NCBI RefSeq assembly: GCF_004303025.1
Contig: NZ_PJQW01000007.1
Location: 1,297-65,296, forward strand
Length of the DNA stretch: 64,000 bases
Direction: 5' to 3'
Source: Flavobacterium sp. J27
GTDB taxonomy: Bacteria; Bacteroidota; Bacteroidia; Flavobacteriales; Flavobacteriaceae
Both the position numbers and the translations under genes were made by a program. Below are positions 1 to 9,242 of this stretch, in pieces; position 1 is the first letter of the stretch; every line of letters starts with the position of its first letter. The notes under the pieces were generated by a model. The model saw only the letters and a program-made list of their open reading frames with translations. It had not been told where the DNA came from and made no database searches.

Positions 1-949
1 AGCAGTTGTTGTAGGTGCAGTTATTAGTGCTACTACTTACACATTAAGTGCATGGATAGGACACACACCTTTTTCTTTTGGAGGGCTTTTAAAAGCTTCT
101 TTTATAGGTGCGGTTAGTGGTGCAGCTACTTTTGGTGTTGGTGAAGGAGCAAAAGGTATTTGCGAGTTTGGATCAAGATTTGTGTTTCAAACTCTAGCAC
201 ACGGGATTACGCAAGGTACATTAGGAGTTGTACAAGGAGGAGATTTTTATCAAGGTTTTGCAAGTGGTACATTAGCAAGTATGGCGTCTGGGTTATGGAA
301 TGGAGGATATGTTAATAGTACAGATAGTTTTTGGAATGGTCTTGGGGGAAGTTTTTCACAAAGCACAGTAGGTATTTTGACCTTTGGAACCCTTAGTGGA
401 GGTGCAGGAGCGGTATTAACCGGAGGAAATTTTTGGAGAGGAGCGGCAACTGGTTTAGTGGTGAGTGGATTGAATCATGCTTTGCATAAATTACAAGCTA
501 GAAAAACATTATTATCTAGATTTAAAAAAGATTCTAATGATAAGTTTATTATTGATCCTTATGCTAAACCAGTATTTAATCAACAGGGTATTGATGATTT
601 GCTAGATAATGTTGAGGAATTAAGAGATTGGTATGTTAAATCAGGTTCTCCTAAATTTAATTACGAATTTAAAGCAGAAACTGGTAAATATGACAATGGA
701 GTTGTTCTAATAAATCAAGAAAGTAATTTTAATAATTATAAATTAGCATCTACTTTGTTTCATGAATTTAGACATGGATGGCAATATCTTTCAGGGATGT
801 ATGATAAATGGTATTCAAAAAACAAACATTCTATTTTTGATATTATGGAAAGAGATGCTTATGCTTTTGAAATTTACATGGGTAATAATGATGGACAAAT
901 AAAAGGTTATTATTTAAAATATAAAGCATTAACTAAACATATAAAATAA
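1..949 (+). CDS. C-terminal part of an Rhs-like polymorphic toxin with an HExxH domain (5' partial)
   Basis: The reading frame is open from base 2, so this is the tail of a longer protein cut by the window edge; an internal GTG at 182 is not a likely start. The first ~160 residues are rich in Gly, Ala, Ser and Thr with repeated hydrophobic patches, as seen before the toxin tip of Rhs/polymorphic toxins. The last ~145 residues differ in composition and hold HEFRH (bases 761-775), an HExxH zinc-peptidase motif, followed by ERDAYAFE, which could give the third metal ligand. I infer a metallopeptidase-like toxin tip. The Rhs core itself is outside the window, so family assignment rests on the tail only. 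Confidence 0.6.
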   Translation, partial: AVVVGAVISATTYTLSAWIGHTPFSFGGLLKASFIGAVSGAATFGVGEGAKGICEFGSRFVFQTLAHGITQGTLGVVQGGDFYQGFASGTLASMASGLWNGGYVNSTDSFWNGLGGSFSQSTVGILTFGTLSGGAGAVLTGGNFWRGAATGLVVSGLNHALHKLQARKTLLSRFKKDSNDKFIIDPYAKPVFNQQGIDDLLDNVEELRDWYVKSGSPKFNYEFKAETGKYDNGVVLINQESNFNNYKLASTLFHEFRHGWQYLSGMYDKWYSKNKHSIFDIMERDAYAFEIYMGNNDGQIKGYYLKYKALTKHIK

Positions 950-956
950 TTAATTT

Positions 957-1646
957 ATGAAAAATGTAATTTTAATGATATTTTTATTATTATTTATTTG
1001 TTCATGTAACAAAAATGAGGATATATATATAGAAATCTTAAATGATAATTTATATACATTTGATAACTCATATAAGAAAGACACAATAAATGTAGTGAAA
1101 TTCAAAGTTGTTAATAATAGTAATAAAAAATATTATATTAATCAAATTTCATTTAATGAAATTTATAATAGACCTTCTATTTCCTATAAAGGTATTGATA
1201 TAAGGCTATTCGATTCTAGTGGTAAAGAAGTAAAATATTTGCCAAATTTTAGTAGAGATAATGATTTAGATTTGAATTGTAGAGTTTATCAAACTAGTCT
1301 TATTGAATCACAAAGTAAGAGATTAGGATATAATAAAGTATTACAATACTATGCTTTGTTTGATAAAATATCAAATTTCTATATATATCCAAGTGAAGAA
1401 AAATATTTTGAGTTTGCTATAAATTTATCAAAAGGAAATGTAACAAAACCATTAGGAAATAGAATATATGCTGATATTCAAAGAAATAAAAATTATTATG
1501 CAACTGTATCTATGGTAAGCGATAGTGCTGGTTATAAGAATAACCTACCTAATGATATATTAATGAATTTGGAAAAAAACAATATAGAAATTTTTAATGG
1601 AATTATTAAAAGTAAAAATAAAGTTGACGTTAGAGTGATAAAGTGA
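957..1646 (+). CDS. Small lipoprotein, possible immunity protein of the upstream toxin
   Basis: 229 residues starting 7 bases after the toxin stop. The N-terminus is a lipoprotein signal: Lys, a long hydrophobic stretch, then FICSC with the Cys near residue 17. The rest is Asn/Lys/Ile-rich and I do not recognise a family. Position directly after an HExxH toxin tip, and very low GC in both genes, fit a toxin-immunity pair; a lipid-anchored immunity protein would suit a toxin acting in the periplasm. That role is inference from position only. Confidence 0.55.
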   Translation: MKNVILMIFLLLFICSCNKNEDIYIEILNDNLYTFDNSYKKDTINVVKFKVVNNSNKKYYINQISFNEIYNRPSISYKGIDIRLFDSSGKEVKYLPNFSRDNDLDLNCRVYQTSLIESQSKRLGYNKVLQYYALFDKISNFYIYPSEEKYFEFAINLSKGNVTKPLGNRIYADIQRNKNYYATVSMVSDSAGYKNNLPNDILMNLEKNNIEIFNGIIKSKNKVDVRVIK

Positions 1647-1710
1647 ATTTTAGGAATAATTATAATAAAAACATGGAGATCATTTATAAAGAGAATATAA
1701 TTTTAATTTA

Positions 1711-1740
1711 AAAAGACATCTTTTAGGTGTCTTTTTTTTT
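1711..1740 (+). terminator. Rho-independent terminator after the toxin/immunity pair
   Basis: Inverted repeat AAGACA ... TGTCTT with a 9-nt loop, followed by a run of T. It closes the upstream plus-strand unit before the holin-like gene. Confidence 0.75.
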
Positions 1741-1756
1741 ATCTTTAAAATAAAAA

Positions 1757-2104
1757 ATGAAATTACTTATCAAACTTTTAATCACAACGGTTTTAGTGGT
1801 TGTTATTTCTAACTTTTTGCCTGGAATTACTGTCGCAAGTTATAAAAGCGCCTTTATAGTAGCTGTGGTGCTGGCATTGTTAAATACCTTTCTAAAACCG
1901 CTACTCATCCTTTTAACAATTCCAGCAACAATTCTCACACTAGGCTTGTTTCTTTTAGTAATTAATGCTGTACTTATTTTAATTGGGGATTATTTTGTAA
2001 GTGGTTTTACGGTATCTGGTTTTTGGACAGCCTTTCTATTTAGTATTATTCTGTCTGTTTGTCAATCTATTTTAAATGGTATTTTTATTGAAAAAGAACA
2101 ATAA
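1757..2104 (+). CDS. Phage holin family (4-TMS, YvlD-like) membrane protein
   Basis: 115 residues, almost all hydrophobic, with four predicted membrane spans and the usual NFLPGI and LNTFLKPLL motifs of the superfamily IV '4-TMS holin' proteins, which are common chromosomal proteins of unknown role and not necessarily phage-derived. The start is the only ATG at the head of the hydrophobic region. It stands alone between a terminator and the tig promoter. Confidence 0.8.
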   Translation: MKLLIKLLITTVLVVVISNFLPGITVASYKSAFIVAVVLALLNTFLKPLLILLTIPATILTLGLFLLVINAVLILIGDYFVSGFTVSGFWTAFLFSIILSVCQSILNGIFIEKEQ

Positions 2105-2179
2105 AGCCTATTGTTAAGAAATATCTATCAGAAGTTTCGGAATAAAATTTACAGAATTGAAATTCAGTTGATTAAAAAG

Positions 2180-2210
2180 TTGCTTGAGTTGTAAAAAATA
2201 ATTAATTTTG
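2180..2210 (+). promoter_or_regulatory. Bacteroidetes-type promoter of tig
   Basis: TTG at 2180-2182, a 20-bp spacer and TAATTTTG at 2203-2210 match the Bacteroidetes primary-sigma consensus (TTG, 19-21 bp, TAnnTTTG). It lies about 35 bp before the chosen tig start. Confidence 0.65.
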
Positions 2211-2244
2211 CAACCCAATTTTCATGTCAATAAAAAATAATATA

Positions 2245-3570
2245 ATGAATATTACAAGAGAGCAAGTTGATGCTTTAAATGCAATTGTTACGGTTGCAGT
2301 TACTAAAGAGGATTATGCAGATAAAGTGCAAAAAGTATTAGCAGACTATAGAAAAAATGCTAACATACCTGGTTTTAGAAAAGGAGCTGTGCCAATGAGT
2401 TTAATTCAAAAACAATATGGTAAAGCAGTACTTTTAGATGAAGTAAACAAAATATTACAATCTTCTTTAAATGATTATTTAGTTGAAGAAAAATTAGATA
2501 TTTTAGGAAACCCACTTCCAAAAGTAACAGAAGATTTTGATTGGAATAAAGATGATTTTACATTCGAATTTGAATTAGGATTAGCTCCTGATTTTTCAGT
2601 AGATTTAGAAGGTAAATCTAATGTAACTAAATTTGATATTGTGGCTGATGATAACATGTTAGATGAACAAGTAGAGCGTATTCAAAAACAATATGGGAAA
2701 ATGATTTCTCAGGATAAAGTAGCAGAGGACCATACTTTAAGAGGGACTTTTTCAAATGAAGAGAAAGGAATTAATAATACAACAACAATTACATTAGATA
2801 TCTTTAATGATAAAAAAACAGCAAAGAAATTTGTAGGTAAAAAAGTAGGTGATGTAGTAGCATTAGAAACCAAAGGGCTTTTTGATGATGACCATAAATT
2901 AATGGACTATTTGAAAGTTTCTCATGATGATGTTCATGGTTTAGACGTTACTGTAAACTTTACTATTGAAGAAATCAATGCTGTTGAAAAAGCAGAATTA
3001 AACCAAGAATTATTTGATAAATTATTTGGAGAAGGAAATGTTGCTTCTGTTGAAGAGCTAAGAACAAAAATAAAAGAAGATGCAGAAGGTCAGTTTGCAC
3101 AACAAGCAGATCAAAAATTCTTAAATGATGTAATTGAATCGTTAATTGAAAATACAAAATTTGAGTTGCCATCAGTTTTCTTGAAAAAATGGATTCAAAC
3201 AGTAGGAGAAACCCCTTTGTCTCCAGAACAAGCAGAAGAAGAATATGTAAAATCTGAAAAAGGATTACGTTACCAGTTAATTGAAAATAAAATTATCGCT
3301 ACTAATAATTTACAAATTCAGTTTGAAGACTTAAAAGCACATACTGCTGAATTGATTAAAAAGCAAATGGCTCAATTTGGTCAATTAAACCCAACAGATG
3401 AAGAAGTAGAAGGGATTGTTGCTAGAGTGCTTTCTAATCAAGAAGAGGTAAAACGTTTATCAGAACAAGTTATGAGTGAGAAAATGTTAACTTTGTTTAA
3501 AGATAAAATTAAAGCTAAATCTAAAAAAGTAAACTACCAGGAGTTTATTAAAGAGATGTATGGAGAATAA
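2245..3570 (+). CDS. tig: Trigger factor, ribosome-associated chaperone
   Basis: 441 residues from the ATG at 2245. A longer reading from 2224 exists, but the family normally begins MNITRE, which is the 2245 start. The N-terminal domain carries the ribosome-docking signature GFRKGAVPM around residue 45, followed by a PPIase-like middle region and a helical C-terminal arm. Trigger factor binds at the ribosome exit tunnel and shields nascent chains. It is followed by clpP and clpX in the same direction, the classic tig-clpP-clpX order of bacterial protein quality control. Confidence 0.95.
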   Translation: MNITREQVDALNAIVTVAVTKEDYADKVQKVLADYRKNANIPGFRKGAVPMSLIQKQYGKAVLLDEVNKILQSSLNDYLVEEKLDILGNPLPKVTEDFDWNKDDFTFEFELGLAPDFSVDLEGKSNVTKFDIVADDNMLDEQVERIQKQYGKMISQDKVAEDHTLRGTFSNEEKGINNTTTITLDIFNDKKTAKKFVGKKVGDVVALETKGLFDDDHKLMDYLKVSHDDVHGLDVTVNFTIEEINAVEKAELNQELFDKLFGEGNVASVEELRTKIKEDAEGQFAQQADQKFLNDVIESLIENTKFELPSVFLKKWIQTVGETPLSPEQAEEEYVKSEKGLRYQLIENKIIATNNLQIQFEDLKAHTAELIKKQMAQFGQLNPTDEEVEGIVARVLSNQEEVKRLSEQVMSEKMLTLFKDKIKAKSKKVNYQEFIKEMYGE

Positions 3571-3588
3571 AATCTCATAAAAAATAAT

Positions 3589-3621
3589 TATCTTTGAACG
3601 TCAAACTTTGGTTTGACGTTC
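3589..3621 (+). promoter_or_regulatory. Promoter-like -7 element plus perfect hairpin between tig and clpP
   Basis: TATCTTTG at 3589-3596 matches the Bacteroidetes -7 element, though I see no clear TTG at the right distance. Directly over its end begins a perfect 11-bp hairpin, GAACGTCAAAC / GTTTGACGTTC (3596-3606 and 3611-3621), with a 4-nt loop. There is only a weak T-run after it, so it may be a poor tig terminator or a structure at the 5' end of a clpP transcript. Confidence 0.45.
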
Positions 3622-3650
3622 TTAGTTTATAAACCAATAATAAAGTTACA

Positions 3651-4310
3651 ATGAATTACGGAAAAGAATTTAAAAAATATGCAACTAAGCACCATGGAGT
3701 AAATAGTTTGTACTACGATAAAATTGTTAGTAGCATGACTCCATATATTATAGAAGAACGCCAAATGAATGTTGCTTCAATGGATGTTTTTTCACGTTTA
3801 ATGATGGACAGAATCATCTTTTTAGGAACTGGAGTAGATGATTATGTGGCAAACATTATTCAAGCACAATTATTATTTTTAGAAAGTACTGATGCTTCTA
3901 AAGATATTAGTATTTATATTAATTCTCCAGGAGGAAGCGTTTATGCTGGTTTAGGAATATATGATACGATGCAATTAGTGAAGCCAGATGTAGCCACTAT
4001 TTGTACTGGAATGGCTGCATCAATGGGTGCTGTATTATTATGTGCTGGTGCAGATGGAAAAAGATCTGCTTTACCACATTCTAGAGTGATGATACATCAA
4101 CCGTCTGGAGGAGCGCAAGGTGTTGCAACTGACATGGAAATCAACTTAAAGGAAATGTTGAAGTTAAAAGAAGAATTATATCAAATCATTTCTCATCATT
4201 CAAAGCAAACGTATGAAAAAGTATATAAGGATAGTGAAAGAGACTATTGGATGATTGCTGCTGAAGCAAAAGAATATGGAATGATTGATGAGGTTTTAGA
4301 AAGAAAATAA
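3651..4310 (+). CDS. clpP: ATP-dependent Clp protease proteolytic subunit
   Basis: 219 residues. It forms the two-ring serine protease chamber that degrades proteins fed by ClpX. The catalytic triad is visible by spacing with E. coli ClpP: Ser124 in GMAASMGAV, His149 in VMIHQPSGG and Asp198 in SERDYW. The N-terminal 30 residues before the core may be a short propeptide. It lies 80 bp after tig and 60 bp before clpX. Confidence 0.96.
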   Translation: MNYGKEFKKYATKHHGVNSLYYDKIVSSMTPYIIEERQMNVASMDVFSRLMMDRIIFLGTGVDDYVANIIQAQLLFLESTDASKDISIYINSPGGSVYAGLGIYDTMQLVKPDVATICTGMAASMGAVLLCAGADGKRSALPHSRVMIHQPSGGAQGVATDMEINLKEMLKLKEELYQIISHHSKQTYEKVYKDSERDYWMIAAEAKEYGMIDEVLERK

Positions 4311-4370
4311 CAATCAGTTTTTAGAATTTTAAATACTATATTTTAAGTTCTAGTTACTAAATTACAAAAG

Positions 4371-5603
4371 ATGGCAAAGGAAGTATTAGAATGTTCTTTT
4401 TGTGGAAGAAAAAAGCCAGAAACAAATTTATTAATTGCAGGTATAGATTCACATATTTGTGATAGATGCATAGAACAAGCACATGGGATTGTTTTAGAAG
4501 AATTGAGGCAAAGCGGCAAGACCGAACTTTTATCGGATTTAATTTTATTGAAACCAAAAGAAATTAAGTCGTTTTTAGATCAATACATTATTGGGCAAGA
4601 CCAAACCAAGAAAGTCATGAGTGTAGCGGTGTATAATCATTACAAAAGATTAATGCAGACGCAGTCAGATGATGAGGTTGAAATTGAAAAAAGTAACATC
4701 ATCATGGTAGGTCAAACGGGAACAGGAAAAACATTGGTGGCAAAAACGATTGCAAAAATGTTAAATGTTCCTTTGGCTATTGTAGATGCTACAGTATTAA
4801 CTGAAGCAGGATATGTAGGTGAAGATGTAGAAAGTATTTTAACACGTTTGCTTCAAGCAGCTGATTATGATGTAGAACGTGCTCAAAGAGGTATCGTTTT
4901 TATTGATGAGATTGATAAAATTGCTCGTAAAAGCGATAATCCATCGATTACAAGAGATGTTTCTGGAGAAGGAGTACAACAAGCTCTATTGAAATTACTT
5001 GAAGGGACAGTTGTAAACGTACCACCAAAAGGAGGAAGAAAGCACCCTGATCAAAAATTTGTTGAAGTTAACACTCAAAATATTCTCTTTATTGCGGGTG
5101 GGGCTTTTGATGGAATTGAAAAAATAATTTCAAAAAGATTAAATAGACAAGCTGTTGGTTATAGCACTTCAAAAGATGCTAATGAAATTGATAAGGATAA
5201 TTTATTGCAATATGTGATTCCAAAAGATTTAAAAGATTTTGGATTAATTCCTGAAATAATAGGACGTTTGCCTGTATTGTCTTATATGAACCCTTTAGAT
5301 GCAGAAACATTGAGAGCTATTTTAACGGAACCTAAAAATGCTTTAGTAAAACAGTACAAAAAATTGTTTGAAATGGATGATGTGGCTTTTACAATTGCTG
5401 AAGATGCTTTGCAATTTATTGTGGATAAAGCCTTAGAATATAAGCTAGGAGCTAGAGGACTTCGTTCTTTATGTGAGGCTATTTTAACAGATGTAATGTT
5501 TGATTTACCAGGCTCTTCTGAGAAAGAATTGCATGTAACTAAAGAATTTGCTGAGCATAGCTTAAATAAGAATTTATTACAACGTTTAAAAACAGCATCT
5601 TAA
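4371..5603 (+). CDS. clpX: ClpX, ATPase unfoldase of the ClpXP protease
   Basis: 410 residues, the usual family length. The N-terminal zinc-binding domain has Cys8, Cys11, Cys30 and Cys33. The AAA+ core shows Walker A GQTGTGKT, Walker [11 protein letters not shown] and the C-terminal small domain with GARGLRSL. ClpX recognises tagged substrates, unfolds them and passes them to ClpP. It is the last gene of the tig-clpP-clpX block and is closed by a strong terminator. Confidence 0.96.
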   Translation: MAKEVLECSFCGRKKPETNLLIAGIDSHICDRCIEQAHGIVLEELRQSGKTELLSDLILLKPKEIKSFLDQYIIGQDQTKKVMSVAVYNHYKRLMQTQSDDEVEIEKSNIIMVGQTGTGKTLVAKTIAKMLNVPLAIVDATVLTEAGYVGEDVESILTRLLQAADYDVERAQRGIVFIDEIDKIARKSDNPSITRDVSGEGVQQALLKLLEGTVVNVPPKGGRKHPDQKFVEVNTQNILFIAGGAFDGIEKIISKRLNRQAVGYSTSKDANEIDKDNLLQYVIPKDLKDFGLIPEIIGRLPVLSYMNPLDAETLRAILTEPKNALVKQYKKLFEMDDVAFTIAEDALQFIVDKALEYKLGARGLRSLCEAILTDVMFDLPGSSEKELHVTKEFAEHSLNKNLLQRLKTAS

Positions 5604-5618
5604 TAAAATAAAAAAATT

Positions 5619-5648
5619 AAAAAAGCCCGATTTTAATCGGGCTTTTTT
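5619..5648. terminator. Bidirectional terminator between clpX and the OmpA-like gene
   Basis: AAAGCCCGA / TCGGGCTTT hairpin with A-run before and T-run after, so it can work on both strands for the convergent genes. Confidence 0.85.
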
Positions 5649-5672
5649 GTTTATAGCACATTGTGAAAGTTT

Positions 5673-7265
5673 CTAATTCTCGGAAGCATCAGTAACCTCT
5701 ATTGTTTTGTTTATTTTAAATTCAATTCTTCTGTTTTCTAAATCTTGTACTTCAGTACAATTTGAACCACAATCATGTAAAGGTTTAGATTCTCCATAAC
5801 CATTATGAGATAATCTTGATTTATTGATACCTTTAGTAATTAAGTAGTCGTAAGCAGATTTTGCTCTTTTTTGAGATAAAAGCAAGTTGTATTTATCAGA
5901 ACCTTTATTGTCTGTGTGAGCATTAATTGTCAAAGTCATTTCAGGTATTTCATTCATAACAGTCACCACTTTATCTAAAGATAAACGGGATTCTTCTTTT
6001 AAAGTAGCTTTATTAAAATCAAAGAAAATATTTTCAATAACAATAGCATCGTCAACAATTTCTGCCTTTTTTTGATTCATCTTAATTGTTTCAGTTACAA
6101 AATTATTTTGTGTTGAAGCAGTTACGGCATTTGCATTAGGTTCGTAGCCTTCTTTATTTGTTGAAATATTGTAAGCTGTTAAAGGTTCTATAATTAATTT
6201 TACTTCTCCTTTATCGTTGGTTTTCGTCTCTTTGATTACTTGCCCAAATTCATCTGTAATTACAACTGAAGCGTTTGGTAATTTAATTTTAGAATTAGTT
6301 TCTACCACTACAATATTCAATTGTTGTTCTTGTTGATGTATATCGAAACGATATACATCAAAGTTGTCTTTATCGTCTTCCTTGTTAATAGAAATATAAC
6401 CTCTATTTTTACTTACTAAAATATAGCCTACTTCATCTTTAGTAGTATTTAAACCAGAACCTAAGTTTCTAGTATTTATATAAGAATTTTCAACTATGGA
6501 GCTTCTGAAAACATCATATCCTCCAAAAGTATCATGACCAGTGGAAGAAAAATAAATATAGTTGTTCTCAGGAGTTACAAAAGGATATTTTTCATCTTTA
6601 TCTGAATTGACTTCTTTTCCAAGATTTTTAATATTTTCTAATGTCCCATCAGCTTTAATGTGTCCCACATACAAATCATAACCTCCAAAACCACCTGGCA
6701 TATTGGATGAAAAGTAAATGGTATTATCAATTTTGTTATAAAAAGGTGTTTCTACAGAAAAGTCATTGGTTGTAATTGGAATTTCTCTAACGTCTTTCCA
6801 ATATCCTTGAATTTCAAGGTCTAAATTAGCACTATATAATTTAAAATTATTTGAATTTTCTGTAGTATGCGTAAAATAAATTGTTTTGTCGTCGTTAGCA
6901 AAAGTCATCGATCCTTCGTTAAAATCTGAATCTAAAACCGTTGAAAATTGTAGAGGAAAAGACAAATTACCGTTTTTGTCTACATTGGTACAATAAATAT
7001 TATTATTAAACTGGCTTAAGCTTTCATTAAAAGTGGTTTTGGTATGTCTTCTTTTTTTGTTTGAAACAATAAGAAATTTATCTTTGAAAAAAGTTGCGCC
7101 AATTTCTGATAACTCTGTGTTAATGCCAGTGTCAGTTAGTATAAATTTTAATAATGAATCGTTATTTAATGCTAAACTGTTAATTGTAGGCGAATCATCA
7201 ATAAAACTGTCCTGACTCATTCCAAAAAAAGGAACACAAAAAACACATAACAGTAATTTTTTCAT
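5673..7265 (-). CDS. OmpA-family outer-membrane protein with PD40 repeats
   Basis: 530 residues. A signal peptide is followed by WD40-like PD40 beta-propeller repeats (motifs of the type IYFSSNMPGGFGGYDLY), a carboxypeptidase-regulatory-like domain near residue 340 and a C-terminal OmpA peptidoglycan-binding domain with TINAHTDNKGSDKYN. Proteins of this build anchor the outer membrane to the cell wall; in this phylum some sit in PorE-like roles next to type IX secretion genes, but no such genes are adjacent here. It is a single-gene unit. Confidence 0.85.
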   Translation of the reverse strand: MKKLLLCVFCVPFFGMSQDSFIDDSPTINSLALNNDSLLKFILTDTGINTELSEIGATFFKDKFLIVSNKKRRHTKTTFNESLSQFNNNIYCTNVDKNGNLSFPLQFSTVLDSDFNEGSMTFANDDKTIYFTHTTENSNNFKLYSANLDLEIQGYWKDVREIPITTNDFSVETPFYNKIDNTIYFSSNMPGGFGGYDLYVGHIKADGTLENIKNLGKEVNSDKDEKYPFVTPENNYIYFSSTGHDTFGGYDVFRSSIVENSYINTRNLGSGLNTTKDEVGYILVSKNRGYISINKEDDKDNFDVYRFDIHQQEQQLNIVVVETNSKIKLPNASVVITDEFGQVIKETKTNDKGEVKLIIEPLTAYNISTNKEGYEPNANAVTASTQNNFVTETIKMNQKKAEIVDDAIVIENIFFDFNKATLKEESRLSLDKVVTVMNEIPEMTLTINAHTDNKGSDKYNLLLSQKRAKSAYDYLITKGINKSRLSHNGYGESKPLHDCGSNCTEVQDLENRRIEFKINKTIEVTDASEN

Positions 7266-7453
7266 GGTAATAGGTTAATTAGACTTATGAAGTTGCAAAT
7301 ATTAAGTCGAATTACCCCATAAAAAAAGAATAATCGGTTAATTGTTAAAAAAACTCGTTATATAGCTTTGAAAACGAATCGTTTGGAATTAATAAGTTGT
7401 ATTTGTGTTAAAGATTTAATAATCAGTTTTTTAACTTATTTTAAAAATTTCAA

Positions 7454-7600
7454 TTAACAATATGATTTATTTGAAACTATTTTTTGAGTTTCTTTCCATT
7501 CTATTTGACATTTTCTATACGGACCACATTTGTATCTTTTTGGTCCACAAGAACTAAAAAATAGTCCAGTAAAAAGTAAGAGTGCTATAATTTTTTTCAT
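7454..7600 (-). CDS. 48-residue lipoprotein of unknown function
   Basis: A short frame with a clear lipoprotein signal: MKKIIALLLF, then LFFSSCGPKR with the lipidated Cys at residue 18. The mature peptide is ~30 residues, basic, with three further Cys (CGPYRKC and the C-terminal residue). It is too short for similarity calls. It lies 20 bp downstream of the GH3-family gene stop on the same strand... with transcription running away from it toward OmpA. The good signal peptide is the main support. Confidence 0.5.
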   Translation of the reverse strand: MKKIIALLLFTGLFFSSCGPKRYKCGPYRKCQIEWKETQKIVSNKSYC

Positions 7601-7620
7601 AATCTAGGTTTTTGGTTTCT

Positions 7621-9144
7621 TTATACTTGGTACATTTGGTGTTGCAATAATTCTTCTAAGTAAATTCGTTCATTAGATAGCCTTGGAATTTTATGTTGAC
7701 CGCCTAATTTGTCTTTTTCTTTTAACCAGTCATAAAATAGATTAGAACGAGCTACATTAACAATTAACGGGTTTAAAGTCATGTTATTGTGTCTTTTAGC
7801 TTCATAGTCAGAGTTTAGGAGTTGTAAGTTCTTGTCTAGTAAAGCGGTAAAAGAGGAGATACTTTTGGGTTGTATTTTAAATTCTATAATCCATTCATGT
7901 GCTCCTTTCTTTTTCTCTTTCATAAATACAGGAGCCACAGTATAATCAATTACTTCACATTGTAATTCCTGACACGTTTTAGCTATTGCTTTGTCTGTAT
8001 TTTCCACCATTAATTCTTCTCCAAAAACATTAATATGATGTTTGGTTCTACCAGTAACAACAATGCGATGCGGGCTGGTTGATGTGAAACGAATAGTGTC
8101 GCCTATTAAATATCTCCAAAGTCCAGAATTTGTAGAAATTACAATGGCATAATTTTTATTAATTTCAACTTGGTTTAGCGGAATGGCTTTTTGATGGGAA
8201 GTGCCAAAAGTATCCATAGGAATAAATTCATAAAAAATTCCATAATCGAGCATGAGTAATAACTCATTTGAATCATTCCTGTCTTGAATAGCAAAGAAAC
8301 CTTCAGAGGCATTATAAATTTCATAATACCTGAAATTATCTTTTGGAAATAATTTTTTATAAGGTTCTCTATAAGGTTCAAAGTTAACACCACCATGAAA
8401 ATAGACTTCTGCATTAGGCCAAATATCTATTAGATTGCCTTTGCCTGTGGTTTCCAATGTTTTGTTCAATAGAACCATCATCCAACTGGGTACACCTGCT
8501 AAACTCGTTACATTTTCTTGAATGGTTTCATTAATTATAGCAGGTAATTTGGTTTCCCAATCTCCCATAAGAGACACTTTATTACTAGGAGTAGAGCTAA
8601 ATTCGGCCCAAATAGGCATGTTATCAATTAAAATAGCCGATAAATCTCCGAAAAAAGTATTGTTATCTTCATATAATTGTTTGCTTCCTCCTAATCGTAA
8701 GCTTTTCCCTGTAAACAGTTGCGAGTCTTCGTTGTTGTTTAAGTATAGGCATAATAGGTCTTTACTGGCTTTGTAATGGCATAAGTCTAGGGTTTCAGTA
8801 CTAACTGGTATGAATTTACTTTTTGCATTGGTAGTACCACTTGATTTTGCAAACCATTTTATAGGGGTGTGCCAAAATACATTTTGTTGTCCTTTTCGGG
8901 TTTGTTCTATCAATGGTTCCAAATCTTCATAAGTAGAAATAGGAATTCTTTCTGCAAAAGTTTGATAATTTTTTATAGATGAAAAATCATATTGTTTGCC
9001 TAAAATGGTGTTTTCTGCCGATTTAATTAAGTTAATCAGCAACTCTTCCTGAACTTCATGAGGATATTTTAAAAACAATTCCATCTGATGAATTCGCTTT
9101 TTTAAAATCCATGAAGCAATAGAATTAATAATAGGAAATGCCAT
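7621..9144 (-). CDS. GH3 auxin-responsive promoter family protein (acyl-adenylate ligase-like)
   Basis: 507 residues, full length for bacterial GH3 proteins. The ATP-binding segment AKSSGTTNAKSKFIP near residue 108 corresponds to the adenylate-forming family motif. In plants GH3 enzymes join amino acids to acyl acids; the substrate of the Bacteroidetes members is not settled. Its start overlaps the open frame of the divergent DUF2797 gene, but the overlap vanishes if that gene starts at 9243. Confidence 0.85.
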   Translation of the reverse strand: MAFPIINSIASWILKKRIHQMELFLKYPHEVQEELLINLIKSAENTILGKQYDFSSIKNYQTFAERIPISTYEDLEPLIEQTRKGQQNVFWHTPIKWFAKSSGTTNAKSKFIPVSTETLDLCHYKASKDLLCLYLNNNEDSQLFTGKSLRLGGSKQLYEDNNTFFGDLSAILIDNMPIWAEFSSTPSNKVSLMGDWETKLPAIINETIQENVTSLAGVPSWMMVLLNKTLETTGKGNLIDIWPNAEVYFHGGVNFEPYREPYKKLFPKDNFRYYEIYNASEGFFAIQDRNDSNELLLMLDYGIFYEFIPMDTFGTSHQKAIPLNQVEINKNYAIVISTNSGLWRYLIGDTIRFTSTSPHRIVVTGRTKHHINVFGEELMVENTDKAIAKTCQELQCEVIDYTVAPVFMKEKKKGAHEWIIEFKIQPKSISSFTALLDKNLQLLNSDYEAKRHNNMTLNPLIVNVARSNLFYDWLKEKDKLGGQHKIPRLSNERIYLEELLQHQMYQV

Positions 9145-9242
9145 TTTTAGAATTACAAATTATGAATTATAAAATACGAATGATAACTTTACCAAAAATA
9201 ACATTTTTTTTAAATCAAAACTCATTAAAAGAAAAAAAGCAC

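Noticed and set aside
1757..2104. Holin-like gene as a prophage sign
   Set aside because: This 4-TMS family is common on chromosomes and no phage genes are near.
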